Positions 25,695 through 34,615 of a stretch of DNA of 64,000 nt are shown here, piece by piece. The DNA comes from Salibaculum sp035270045 (lineage in GTDB: Bacteria > Pseudomonadota > Alphaproteobacteria > Rhodobacterales > Rhodobacteraceae), in NCBI RefSeq assembly GCF_035270045.1, contig NZ_DATFIP010000035.1:3889-67888 (forward strand), written 5' to 3'. The notes below the pieces were generated by a model that was not told the DNA's origin, ran no database searches, and was given only the letters and a program-made list of their open reading frames with translations. The stretch's first letter is position 1; every line of letters begins with the position of its first letter. Position numbers and translations under genes: made by a program.

Positions 25695-26599
25695 TGCGCG
25701 GCCTCGCGCAGGCGGTCATGAGCGGCGCGCAGTCCCCGCAGGACCATGCCATCGCCGGCCACACTGGCAACACTGGCGCCCTGGGCGGCGAGTGCGGCGT
25801 GATAGGCCCCGGCGATGCCGCCGGCGCCGACCACGCGAATGTCCTGGCCCAGCCAGTAAGGCCGCGCCCCGGCTAGTTCCATGCCGATCAGCAGCCCCGA
25901 GAGCCGGGCGCGCGACGCACCTGCGCCAGTACCCTCCAAGAGGGCCCCGGCCCGGATCGAGAAAAGCTCTGCCGCCACGGTGGCCGGCCGCGCGATGGCG
26001 TCCTCGACCGCCGAGGCAAAGGCTTGGTCCACCCAGTCGCCCCCCGTCACCGAATGCCGCAGCACCGACGCCTGTTCGAGCAGGGCAAAGAGTTCACCGG
26101 TCATGAAGGTGCGGAAACTGACCACCTCTCCGGCGCTGACATGGACCCACTTGGTATGCGTACCGGGCAAGCAGAGCACCCCGTCGAATCCCGGGGTCTC
26201 GGACAGGAACCCGGCGATCTGGGTTTCCTCGCCGCGCATCACGTCAGGCGGCGCGACCTGCTTGATCCCCGGCACGATGGAGACGCAAAGGCGCGGATCG
26301 TCGGTGTCCACCGAAACCGCCGACCCGATCGAGGGCGGGGCGCAAGGGACCGCCGAATAGGGCGCCTCGGCCCAGCCCTGCCGCGACCCGGCCATGCCAC
26401 AGACGATCACCGGCACGCTGCCGCCGTCGGGCAGCGCATCGCCGACCAGCGCCAGCAGCGCCGGTTCGAACTGGTCGCGCGACAGGTGCCCCATGCCCCG
26501 GTCGGACTGGCGCTGGTCCAGCACCGCGCCATCCGGTCCCATGAGCCAGACCCGCAGGTGCGACGTGCCCCAGTCAACGGCCAACCATTCCGGTATCAT
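25691..26599 (-). CDS. dgoK: 2-dehydro-3-deoxygalactonokinase
   Basis: 302 residues from ATG 26599. LAVDWGTSHLRVWLM forms the phosphate-1 loop of the DgoK fold; VICGMAGSRQGWAEAPY and LCLPGTHTKWVHV are family signatures. It phosphorylates 2-keto-3-deoxygalactonate at C6. A GTG 21 bp upstream would include the ribosome site GAGGAGGGTGAC, so the ATG is preferred. Coupled to dgoA by a 4-bp overlap and 20 bp from the dehydrogenase gene. Confidence 0.93.
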   Translation of the reverse strand: MIPEWLAVDWGTSHLRVWLMGPDGAVLDQRQSDRGMGHLSRDQFEPALLALVGDALPDGGSVPVIVCGMAGSRQGWAEAPYSAVPCAPPSIGSAVSVDTDDPRLCVSIVPGIKQVAPPDVMRGEETQIAGFLSETPGFDGVLCLPGTHTKWVHVSAGEVVSFRTFMTGELFALLEQASVLRHSVTGGDWVDQAFASAVEDAIARPATVAAELFSIRAGALLEGTGAGASRARLSGLLIGMELAGARPYWLGQDIRVVGAGGIAGAYHAALAAQGASVASVAGDGMVLRGLRAAHDRLREAAQ

Positions 26600-26619
26600 G
26601 TCACCCTCCTCGTCACGCA

Positions 26620-27387
26620 CTACCCCGTCACCACGACGCCGCCGTCCACCACCATGGCCTGGCCGGTCATCATGCGGCTGGCATCAGAGGCCAGGAAAAG
26701 CGTGGCATCCACGATATCCTGCGGTTTGAGATGTTCCTTGAGGCACTGCCGGTCCATGTGCGCGGCCAGGGCCTCGGGCTTGGCCCAGAGCTCGAGTTGC
26801 TTGTCGGTCAGCACCCAGCCCGGCGCCAGCGCGTTCACCCGGATCGCGTCGGGTCCGAATTCCCGTGCCAGGCTGCGGGTCATGCCGTTGATCCCGGAAT
26901 TCGCGGTGGTGTAGAGCGGATATCCCGCATTGCCCATCATGTAGCTGACCGAGCTGAAGTTGACGATCGCCCCACCGCCCAGCGCCTTCATTCCCGGCAT
27001 CACCGCCTGACAGGCAAAGAAATAGGCCTTGAGATTGATCGCCATCATCCAGTCCCAAAAGGACTCGTCGACCTCTTCTGTGGTGTGGCGCTTATCGTTG
27101 GCGGCGTTGTTTACCAACGCACGGATCGGTCCATTGGCCGTCGCCGCTTGCTCCATAGCTGCCTTGAGCGCGGGAATGTCGGTGATATCGCACTGCAGGA
27201 ACAGCGGGCGGTTGCCGGTTTCCCGCTCCATCTGGTCGACGAAGTCGCTCGCGTCCGACCGACCCACGAAGGAAACCTTCGCCCCCTGCCGCAGGAAGCC
27301 CTCGGTCAGGGCCGCACCGATTCCGGAACCGCCTCCGGTGATGAAGACGGAGGCACCGTCGAGGTCATGAAAGGTGGCTGTGCTCAT
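26620..27387 (-). CDS. SDR family sugar dehydrogenase (likely galactose 1-dehydrogenase)
   Basis: 255 residues. Cofactor motif GGGSGIG (18-24), NNAAN (about 93-97) and Ser146 of the SDR active site are present. The catalytic Tyr159 is present, but the usual YxxxK lysine is Asn163 (YTTANSG). Operon position, between a sugar-acid dehydratase and a deoxygalactonokinase, suggests oxidation of D-galactose (or L-arabinose or D-fucose) to the lactone as the first pathway step. No lactonase gene is visible here, and lactones can open spontaneously. The missing lysine makes activity uncertain. Confidence 0.85.
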   Translation of the reverse strand: MSTATFHDLDGASVFITGGGSGIGAALTEGFLRQGAKVSFVGRSDASDFVDQMERETGNRPLFLQCDITDIPALKAAMEQAATANGPIRALVNNAANDKRHTTEEVDESFWDWMMAINLKAYFFACQAVMPGMKALGGGAIVNFSSVSYMMGNAGYPLYTTANSGINGMTRSLAREFGPDAIRVNALAPGWVLTDKQLELWAKPEALAAHMDRQCLKEHLKPQDIVDATLFLASDASRMMTGQAMVVDGGVVVTG

Positions 27388-29102
27388 CAGTGGCTCTCTC
27401 TTGTCACGGGGCGTGTATCCTTGCCCACGAGGAAGTCCAGGTCCGCGCCCCGGTCGGCCTGAAGCACGTGGTCGATGTAGAGTTTGGCATAACCGCGGGT
27501 GTAATGCGGCGCGTCGGGCTGCCAGTTCGCGCGGCGGCTCTCAAGCTCGGCCGCGTCAACCAGGAGCTCTAGCTGCCCCGCGCTGGCCGACACCCGGATA
27601 CGGTCGCCGGTCTGCACCAGCGCCAGGGTGCCGCCGGCCTGCGCCTCGGGCGAGACGTGCAGGATCACGGTGCCATAGGCGGTGCCCGACATGCGCGCGT
27701 CGGAAATGCGGATCATGTCGCGCACGCCCTGCTGCACCAGCTTTTTCGGGATCGGCATGTTGCCCACCTCGGGCATGCCCGGATAGCCCTTTGGCCCGCA
27801 GCCCTTGAGGACAAGGATGGTTTCCGGCGTCACGGGCAGGTCGTCGCGGTCGATATTGGCCTTCATGTCCTCGATGTTTTCAAAGACATGGGCCTCGCCC
27901 TCATGTTCCAGAAGCGCGTCGGTGGCCGCCGAAGGCTTCACGATGGCCCCCTCGGGCGCGAGATTGCCACGCAGCACCCGCAGCCCGGCAGCGGGTTTCA
28001 CCGGGCTGTCATAGGGCCGGATCACGTCCGCGTTGTAGCACTCGGCGCCCTCGGCATAGGCCGCGATATCGCCGCCCAGAACGGTCCTGGAGGATGTCAG
28101 AAGCCCCTGCTCGGCCAGTTCGCGCAGGACCACCGGAACACCTCCCGCGTAGCAGAAATCCTCCATCAGGTATTGGCCCGAGGGCATGCAGTTGACCAGC
28201 AGCGGCACCTCGCTGCCCTGTTCGAAATCGTCGAGGCTCAGGTCCACACCCACGCGCCCCGCCAGCGCCAGCAGATGCACCACGGCGTTGGTCGACCCGC
28301 CCACGGCGGCATTGGCAAGCACGGCGTTGATGAAAGCCTCTCTCGTCAGCACGTCAGAGGGTTTCAGATCCTCATCTACCATTTCGACGATGCGCTTGCC
28401 GGTGAGATGGGCCAGCGCCATGCGACGCGCATCCACCGCCGGCAAGGCGGCATTGGTGGGCAGGGACATGCCCATCGCCTCGACCAGCGATGCCATGGTG
28501 CTGGCGGTACCCATGGTCATGCAAACGCCCTTGGACCGGGACATCCCGCTTTCGGCGGCCATGAAATCCTGCAGGGTCATTTCGCCCGCGCGCACGGCCT
28601 CGGAGAATTTCCAGACATCCGTGCCGCTGCCGATATCCGCGCCCTTCCACTTGCCGTTCAGCATCGGCCCCGAGGACACGACGATCGAGGGCAGATCGAC
28701 GCTGGCCGCGCCCATCAGCTGGCCCGGCGTGGTCTTGTCGCAGCCGCCAAGCAGCACGACGCCGTCGATCCCGTAGGCGCGTATCGATTCCTCGACATCC
28801 ATGGCCAGCAGGTTGCGGAACAGCATGGCGGTCGGCTTCATCTGGGTCTCGCCCAGCGACATGACGGGGAATTCCACGGGGAAACCGCCCGCCTCCCAGA
28901 CGCCGCGCTTGACGCCCTCGGCCAGCTCTCTCAGGCCCGAATTGCAGGGCGTCAGTTCCGACCAGGTGTTGCAGATGCCGATGATGGGCCGCCCATCGAA
29001 GGCGTGATCGGGAAAGCCCTGGTTCTTCATCCAGCTGCGGTGAATGAACCCGTCGCGGTCGAGCTTGCCATACCAGGCGGCGCTGCGTCGTGTCTTGGTC
29101 AT
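27387..29102 (-). CDS. IlvD/Edd-family sugar-acid dehydratase (galactonate/arabonate type)
   Basis: 571 residues. Fe-S-dependent dehydratase: cluster and substrate residues in CNTWSELTPCNSG, LLGGCDKTTPGQLMGA and SKGVCMTMGTASTM; also NAAVGGSTNAVVHL and SDARMSGTAYG near the C-terminus. It resembles L-arabonate/D-galactonate-type members more than dihydroxy-acid dehydratase. In this operon it should convert galactonate to 2-keto-3-deoxygalactonate. The stop shares one base with the next start codon (TGATG). Confidence 0.92.
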   Translation of the reverse strand: MTKTRRSAAWYGKLDRDGFIHRSWMKNQGFPDHAFDGRPIIGICNTWSELTPCNSGLRELAEGVKRGVWEAGGFPVEFPVMSLGETQMKPTAMLFRNLLAMDVEESIRAYGIDGVVLLGGCDKTTPGQLMGAASVDLPSIVVSSGPMLNGKWKGADIGSGTDVWKFSEAVRAGEMTLQDFMAAESGMSRSKGVCMTMGTASTMASLVEAMGMSLPTNAALPAVDARRMALAHLTGKRIVEMVDEDLKPSDVLTREAFINAVLANAAVGGSTNAVVHLLALAGRVGVDLSLDDFEQGSEVPLLVNCMPSGQYLMEDFCYAGGVPVVLRELAEQGLLTSSRTVLGGDIAAYAEGAECYNADVIRPYDSPVKPAAGLRVLRGNLAPEGAIVKPSAATDALLEHEGEAHVFENIEDMKANIDRDDLPVTPETILVLKGCGPKGYPGMPEVGNMPIPKKLVQQGVRDMIRISDARMSGTAYGTVILHVSPEAQAGGTLALVQTGDRIRVSASAGQLELLVDAAELESRRANWQPDAPHYTRGYAKLYIDHVLQADRGADLDFLVGKDTRPVTRESH

Positions 29103-29136
29103 TTATTCCTGTCCGTTCCAATCGGAAATTAGGGCC

Positions 29137-30480
29137 TCAGGCCGCTTTCTTCACTTGCGCCCAGCCGGGCAGCCAGTCGCCATGGGCCGCCAGCAGGTCA
29201 TCCACCAGCGCCCGGATCTGGCGCAGGTCCAGTTCGGCGCCGGTGTGGGGGTCCATCATGGCCGCGTGGTAGATGTGTTCTGGCGCTTCGTCCACCAAGG
29301 CACGGACAGTCAGCTCCTGCACGTTGACCTGGGTGCGCATCAGCGACACCAGCTGAGGCGGGATGTCCGTGACGACAGAGGGTTGCACGCCGTTCTGGTC
29401 GACAAGGCAGGGCGTTTCAACCGCGGCCCCCATAGGCAGTTGCGGGATCTGCCCCCGATTGGGCAGGTTGCCATAGGCGGTGAAGGGCTGGTCTGTCACG
29501 ACCGCGTTCATCATCTCGGCGGCGAATTCGTGGCTCTTGGGAACCTCGATGGTGGCCTGCTGGGCCAGATCGGCCGCCTGTGCCTTCCAATCGGCAACCT
29601 GTTCGACGCAGCGCTTGGGATATTCATCCAACGGGATCCCGAAGTCCTCGATCAGATCCTCGCGGCCGTCCTTGATGAACCAGGGCACATACTCTGCAAA
29701 ATGCTCGCTGCTTTCGGTGCAGAAGTAACCCAGTTGCTCCATCACCTCGTAGCGGACCTTGTTGGGGCAACGCGGCATCAGAAGCGGCGATTTCGGCAGC
29801 CGCCCGGCGCGGTAGCCTTCGCGCAGGCGCGGATAGAGCGAGGCGCCGCCCGTATCCTCCAGCCGCAGGAAGAAGGCCACGTGGTTCACCCCCGCGACCC
29901 TGTAGCGGATGTCGCATTCTTCCATGTTCAGGTCATGGGCCAGTTCCTGCACGGTGTTCTGCACCGAGTGGCACAGCCCCACCTGGCGGATATGCGGATA
30001 GCGTTCGGCGAGGGCCCAGGTGTTGATGGCCATGGGGTTCACGTATTGCATGAGCAGCGCATCGGGGCAGACCGCCGTCATGTCCTCGGCGACCTTCCAC
30101 AAATGCGGCACGGTGCGCAGGCCCCGCATGATCCCCCCCACGCCCAGCGTATCGGCGATGGTCTGGCGCAACCCATAGGCCTTGGGGATTTCGAAATCGG
30201 TGATCGTGCAGGGATCGTATCCCCCGATCTGGAAGGCAGTGACGACGAAATCCGCGCCTTCCAGCGCGCGACGCTGGTCGGTATGGGTCGTCACCCGCGC
30301 GCCGCTGCCCATGGTCGCGATCATGCGCCGCGCCACCTGTTCAGATTCGGCCAGCCGGCCCGTGTCGATATCCATCAGCGCGATCTCGGCGTCGCGCAGC
30401 GCCTCGAAATGCAGCATGTCGCCCACGATGTTGCGCATGAAGATCGTGGATCCTGCACCGATGAAGGTCAGCTTGGTCAT
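29137..30480 (-). CDS. Alpha-galactosidase/glucuronidase, glycoside hydrolase family 4
   Basis: 447 residues from ATG 30480. GH4 enzymes need NAD+ and Mn2+: FIGAGSTIFMRNIVGDML is the NAD-binding loop, and YVNPMAINTWAL and GLCHSVQNT give the Asn and the metal-binding Cys-His, followed by GVNHVAFFLRL. The CHS form occurs in alpha-galactosidases and alpha-glucuronidases; the galactose genes favour MelA-like alpha-galactosidase. Cytoplasmic. The start overlaps the permease stop (ATGA), so hydrolysis is coupled to import. Confidence 0.92.
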   Translation of the reverse strand: MTKLTFIGAGSTIFMRNIVGDMLHFEALRDAEIALMDIDTGRLAESEQVARRMIATMGSGARVTTHTDQRRALEGADFVVTAFQIGGYDPCTITDFEIPKAYGLRQTIADTLGVGGIMRGLRTVPHLWKVAEDMTAVCPDALLMQYVNPMAINTWALAERYPHIRQVGLCHSVQNTVQELAHDLNMEECDIRYRVAGVNHVAFFLRLEDTGGASLYPRLREGYRAGRLPKSPLLMPRCPNKVRYEVMEQLGYFCTESSEHFAEYVPWFIKDGREDLIEDFGIPLDEYPKRCVEQVADWKAQAADLAQQATIEVPKSHEFAAEMMNAVVTDQPFTAYGNLPNRGQIPQLPMGAAVETPCLVDQNGVQPSVVTDIPPQLVSLMRTQVNVQELTVRALVDEAPEHIYHAAMMDPHTGAELDLRQIRALVDDLLAAHGDWLPGWAQVKKAA

Positions 30481-31325
30481 TTGACGGCTCCGAGTGTGAG
30501 GCCTGCGATGAAATGGCGCTGCATCAGGAAGAACATCGCAACCGGCGGCAGGGCCGCGACGATGCTGCCTGCGCTCATCAGGTGATACTGCGCCACGAAC
30601 TGGCTGTTGAAACTTGTGATCCCGGCTGTGACGGGCTGCGCATCCGGCCCCTGGGTCAGGACCACGGCCCAGAAATAATCGTTCCAGACGAAGGTGAAGA
30701 TCAGCACCGACAGCGCCGCGATGGCGGGCTTCATCAGGGGCAGGACGATATACCAGAAGATACGCCATTCCTTGACGCCCTCGACCCGCGCGGCCTCGAT
30801 CAGCTCGTATGGCAGCGCGCGGATGAAATTGCGCATGAATAGCGTGCAGAACCCGGTCTGAAAGGCGATGTGGAACAGCACCAGCCCCATCTTGGTGTCA
30901 TAAAGGCCCACGTCGACCGTCAGGTCGCGCACCGGCACCATGAGGATCTGGAAGGGCACGAAGTTGCCCGCGATGAACATGAAGAAGATCAGCAGATTGC
31001 CCCGAAAACGGTAGATTCCCAGCGCGAAGCCCGTCATGCAGGACAGTGCCACCGCACCGATCACCGTGGGCACCGTGATCAGGACCGAATTCCACAGATA
31101 ACGCGGCATGTCGCTTTCGAAAAAGACCTTGCCGTAGTTCGTGAACAGCTCGAAGGACGAGGGCACGCCCCAGTAGTTGCCTGACGAGAAATCCACTGCG
31201 GGCCGGATCGAGAACAGCGCCACGGCCAGCAAGGGCAGAAGCCACAGGATCAGCGCCAGGGGCACCAGCGATTGATAGGTGACCTGCGCTGCGCGCGACC
31301 GCTTTTCGATGGGTGTCGGAAACAT
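30477..31325 (-). CDS. ABC sugar importer permease (MalG-like)
   Basis: 282 residues with six membrane segments. The EAA loop EAARVEGVKEWRIFWYIVLP contacts the ATPase, and the C-terminus GLTLGAVK is typical of MalG/UgpE/LacG permeases. It forms a heterodimer with the product of 31342-32268; the binding protein is at 32395-33663 and the ATPase at 34616-35677 on the other strand. The substrate is probably a galactoside. Confidence 0.94.
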   Translation of the reverse strand: MFPTPIEKRSRAAQVTYQSLVPLALILWLLPLLAVALFSIRPAVDFSSGNYWGVPSSFELFTNYGKVFFESDMPRYLWNSVLITVPTVIGAVALSCMTGFALGIYRFRGNLLIFFMFIAGNFVPFQILMVPVRDLTVDVGLYDTKMGLVLFHIAFQTGFCTLFMRNFIRALPYELIEAARVEGVKEWRIFWYIVLPLMKPAIAALSVLIFTFVWNDYFWAVVLTQGPDAQPVTAGITSFNSQFVAQYHLMSAGSIVAALPPVAMFFLMQRHFIAGLTLGAVK

Positions 31326-31341
31326 GTCTCGCCCTTTCCGT

Positions 31342-32268
31342 TCAGTGCCGCGCGGCGCGTTCTTCGCGCCACATCGACCAAAGGAAGTAGCTGATGAAGA
31401 CCAGCATGATCAGAAACAGGATCACCGCGATGGCAGATCCATAGCCCATGCGGAATCCGTATTCCGACAGGGCCTTCTCGAACATGTAGAAGGACAGCAC
31501 CCGCGTGGACCCGAAGGGTCCGCCATTGGTCATGACCGAGATCAGGTCGAAGGATCGCAGCGCGCCGATGATCGTCACCACGAAGGCAATGAAGGTCGCG
31601 GGCCGCAACTGCGGCAGGATCACGTGCCAGAGCATCCGCGGCCCCTTGGCCCCATCCAGCCGCGCGGCCTCGATCTGCTCGGGGTCCACGGCGTTCAGGC
31701 CGGTCAGGTACAGGATCATGCAATAGGCCGTCTGCGGCCAGAGCCCGGCCGCGATGATCCCGTAGGTCGCAAGGTCGGGGTTGCCGAGGACGTTCACTTC
31801 GCTGCCGAACCAGCCCAGGACCACGTTCAGCAACCCGACGTTGGGCAGGTAGAACCAGGAAAAGACAAGGCCGACAACGACCTGGCTGATGACGAAGGGA
31901 AAAAAGAACAGCGACTTGTAAAGCCGGATTCCGGCAATGGTCTGATTGAGGAACAGCGCGATGAACAGCCCGCCGGGGATCGCCAGCAGGTAGAGCACCA
32001 GCCATTTGAGATTGTTCCAGAGCGAAACCTCGAAATTCCGGTCCGACATGAGTTCGCGGTAGTTCTGCATACCGACGAATTCGCCCTGTTCTGACAGGCT
32101 GCCCAGCCCGTTCCACTCGAACGCCGATATGTAGAAGCTCTGAAAGATCGGCGAAATCACGTAGACCGCGAAAAAGGCGATACCTGGCAGCAGGAACATC
32201 AACGGCGTGATGATCATGCGGTGACGTTGCAGCCAGCCCTGGGTGGGTGGATCGGGTGCGGTGGTCAT
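31342..32268 (-). CDS. ABC sugar importer permease (MalF/UgpA-like)
   Basis: 308 residues, six membrane segments. PLMFLLPGIAFFAVYVISPI near residue 25, NNLKWLVLYLLAIPGG, and EAA loop IEAARLDGAKGPRMLWHVIL. First permease of the importer; the second follows after 16 bp. It is separated from the binding-protein gene by a stable hairpin that may lower expression relative to that gene. Confidence 0.94.
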   Translation of the reverse strand: MTTAPDPPTQGWLQRHRMIITPLMFLLPGIAFFAVYVISPIFQSFYISAFEWNGLGSLSEQGEFVGMQNYRELMSDRNFEVSLWNNLKWLVLYLLAIPGGLFIALFLNQTIAGIRLYKSLFFFPFVISQVVVGLVFSWFYLPNVGLLNVVLGWFGSEVNVLGNPDLATYGIIAAGLWPQTAYCMILYLTGLNAVDPEQIEAARLDGAKGPRMLWHVILPQLRPATFIAFVVTIIGALRSFDLISVMTNGGPFGSTRVLSFYMFEKALSEYGFRMGYGSAIAVILFLIMLVFISYFLWSMWREERAARH

Positions 32269-32355
32269 GGCGTCTCCTCCGGCTGCGGCGCGCTGGCCGC
32301 TGGCAACACATGCGGAAGCCCCGGATCGGGCTTGCGGATGGGATGCGGGTGGCGC

Positions 32356-32385
32356 GGCCGGGGCCCCGCATCCGAGGCCCCGGCC
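32356..32385 (-). terminator. Attenuating or stabilising hairpin between binding-protein and permease genes
   Basis: Perfect 10-bp arms GGCCGGGGCC (32356-32365) and GGCCCCGGCC (32376-32385) with a 10-nt loop, 9 bp after the binding-protein stop and without a T run. Such hairpins commonly raise binding-protein mRNA over permease mRNA. Confidence 0.6.
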
Positions 32386-32394
32386 TGCATCTGC

Positions 32395-33663
32395 TTAGTC
32401 GTAGATGCGCTCGCGCGCGCTTTCCAGACGGGCGAGGATGTCGTCCAGGTTGTCCGGGAACACCATGAACTCCTGCAGCCCTTCCATGCCGATCGAGGCC
32501 ATCTCGGCCGGGAAATCGCGGTCGAAGAACTGCGCGATCCCGCCGGTGGCGTTCTCCGACAGCATGGTGAAGCCCTGCTGGATGAACTCGTCATCCGCCA
32601 CGGAGGCATTGGCGTTGACCGGAAGCTGGCCCAACCCGTCGGGACCGTTGATTTCCGACTGCACCTCGGCCGAAGTCACGTATTTCAGGAATGCGCGGGC
32701 CGCTTCGACGTTCTGCGCGCCCGAGGCGACGTGGAAGGTGTCGGTCGGCGCATCTTCGCCCATCGCAACGTCGGGGTTGATCGCCGGGAACTGGTAGAAG
32801 TCGATCTGGTCGTCGCCCAAACCGGCATCACGCAGCTGCGGCACCACGAAGTTGCCCATCAGGTAGGCCGCGGCTTCGCCGTTGACCATGAAGGGCAACG
32901 CCTCCTGCCAGCTGTAGGTCTGGTGGTCGTCAATGAAGGCGCCCATGTCGATCAGGGTGCGCCAGTTCTCGAAGGTCTGGCGAACGCCCTCGTCCTCGGT
33001 CCAGGACAGCTCGCCTCGGGCCAGGGCCATGTGATGGTCGAACCCGTTGGTGCGCATGTTCAGGTAGTCGAACCAGCCGCCGGCGGTCCACAGGAACTTG
33101 CTGCCGATCGTGTAGCACTTGCGCCCGGACTCCAGGATCGCTTCGCAGTTCGCGATTTCCTGTTCGAAGGTCTCGGGCTCTTTGAGCCCAAGCTCGTTGA
33201 AGATGTCCTCGCGGTAGTAAACGCCCCACTGGTAGTAGGTGTAGGGGATACCCCACTGCTTGCCATCCATGGTCAGCGCGCCCTTGACGGACTCGAGACC
33301 GTCGTAGTCGCCAGCCTCCCACCAGTCGGTGATATCCATGAACAGGCCGGAATCCACGTAAGGCTCCATCCGGTTGGCGGCATACCAGTTCACCACGTCC
33401 GGCGGGCTGGCCGACAGCGCGTTGCGGATCTGGCTCTTCCAGGCCTCGCGGTCGACGATGTCCAGTTCGACCTCGAGGTTCGGGTGCATCTCGTCGAAAT
33501 CGGCCGCAAGGCCTTCCATGACCTCGCGCGGCGCGGGGTTCGACATGTCCGAGATGATGCGAAGAGTGCCTTCGAGCTCCGAGTGCGCCTCGGCGAATAC
33601 AGGGCCGGAAAGGCCCGTGGTCATCGTCAGCGCCACGGCTGCCGAAGTGAGTTTCTTGAGCAT
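32395..33663 (-). CDS. ABC sugar importer periplasmic binding protein
   Basis: 422 residues. Signal peptide MLKKLTSAAVALTMTTGLSG, cleaved near VFAEAHS, precedes a family-1 extracellular solute-binding fold (GTLRIISDMSNPAPREVMEG; WGIPYTYYQWGVYYREDIFN; AAAYLMGNFVVPQLRDAG). It is the promoter-proximal gene of the galactoside operon. Its ribosome site GGGAGGA is 6 nt from the ATG. Two tandem IclR-type operators lie 31-67 bp upstream. The ligand cannot be read from sequence. Confidence 0.94.
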   Translation of the reverse strand: MLKKLTSAAVALTMTTGLSGPVFAEAHSELEGTLRIISDMSNPAPREVMEGLAADFDEMHPNLEVELDIVDREAWKSQIRNALSASPPDVVNWYAANRMEPYVDSGLFMDITDWWEAGDYDGLESVKGALTMDGKQWGIPYTYYQWGVYYREDIFNELGLKEPETFEQEIANCEAILESGRKCYTIGSKFLWTAGGWFDYLNMRTNGFDHHMALARGELSWTEDEGVRQTFENWRTLIDMGAFIDDHQTYSWQEALPFMVNGEAAAYLMGNFVVPQLRDAGLGDDQIDFYQFPAINPDVAMGEDAPTDTFHVASGAQNVEAARAFLKYVTSAEVQSEINGPDGLGQLPVNANASVADDEFIQQGFTMLSENATGGIAQFFDRDFPAEMASIGMEGLQEFMVFPDNLDDILARLESARERIYD

Positions 33664-33693
33664 TGGTGTCCTCCCATAATGCAGTGTCGGAAA

Positions 33694-33730
33694 GTTCCAA
33701 ATAATGAAACTTCATTCCAACTATTGAAAC
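33694..33730. promoter_or_regulatory. Tandem IclR-type operators in the galactoside divergent promoter
   Basis: Two 17-bp sites, GTTCCAAATAATGAAAC (33694-33710) and ATTCCAACTATTGAAAC (33714-33730), start exactly 20 bp apart. Each is an imperfect inverted repeat of the form RTTCCA-N5-TGAAAC. They lie between the binding-protein gene and the divergent IclR gene, so one protein bound here could control both directions. Confidence 0.65.
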
Positions 33731-33802
33731 TATGCGGGATTCGGGTTATGAAAGTCAACACCCCGGCCGCAACCGTCGGGACAAGGGAGGACATCGGCGG
33801 AG

Positions 33803-34594
33803 ATGAACCGGCAGACGACGCAGGGCGGGCACGCCGACGGAACGGTCGGCAAGGCACTGGAGGTCATGGATCGCGTCGCCGCGAGGGGCCGCCCCGTCCG
33901 CTTTGCCGAGCTCCTGGCCGAATCCGACCACCCCAAGGCAACGCTCTACCGGCTGCTGCAGACCCTCACCAGCCAAGGGATGCTCGCCTACGACGAGGCC
34001 CGGCAGACCTATGCGCCGGGTTTGCGCCTGGTCCGACTGGCCCATGCCGCCTGGCAGCAAAGCTCCCTCGCACCAATCGCGCGGCCTTACCTGGACGCCC
34101 TGTCCGAACAGGTCGGCGAGACCATTCACCTGGCCCAGATGGACCAGGGGCAAGTGCTCTACGTGGACAAGCGAAACGCCCGCCGACCAGTCGAGATGTT
34201 CTCGGAGGCCGGCAAGATCGGCCCGGGCTACTGCACCGGCGTGGGCAAGGCCATGCTGGCCTTCTTGCCGCCCGACGACCGCGCAAAGGCAGTGAACATG
34301 CAGTCCTTCTTTGCCCACACCGCCCATACCCTGACGACGCCGCAGGCCCTGACAGAGGAACTGGCCGCGATCCGCGCCGCGGGCGTGTCCTTCGACCGCG
34401 AGGAACACGAACCGGGCATCATATGCATCGCCGCGCCGATCCTGTCATCGGCCGGCCGGGTGATGGGGGCGCTGTCGATCACGGCATCAACCCAACGCAA
34501 TACGCTGGACGGGCTGGAACGACTGCGCCCGGCCCTGACCGAAACCGCCGAAAAGATCGTCGAGGCTGCCGAGACCTGGCAGTTCCCCGACTGA
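33803..34594 (+). CDS. IclR family transcriptional regulator
   Basis: 263 residues. N-terminal winged helix (about 12-75) with VGKALEVMDRVAARGRPVRFAEL and KATLYRLLQTLTSQGML; C-terminal GAF-like effector domain with PGYCTGVGKAMLAFLP, DREEHEPGIICIAAPIL and GALSITAS. It is divergent from the galactoside operon and followed after 21 bp by the importer ATPase. It probably binds the tandem sites at 33694-33730; the effector may be a galactose-pathway intermediate. Confidence 0.93.
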   Translation: MNRQTTQGGHADGTVGKALEVMDRVAARGRPVRFAELLAESDHPKATLYRLLQTLTSQGMLAYDEARQTYAPGLRLVRLAHAAWQQSSLAPIARPYLDALSEQVGETIHLAQMDQGQVLYVDKRNARRPVEMFSEAGKIGPGYCTGVGKAMLAFLPPDDRAKAVNMQSFFAHTAHTLTTPQALTEELAAIRAAGVSFDREEHEPGIICIAAPILSSAGRVMGALSITASTQRNTLDGLERLRPALTETAEKIVEAAETWQFPD

Positions 34595-34615
34595 CCGCGC
34601 AAGGAGGAGACCCTG

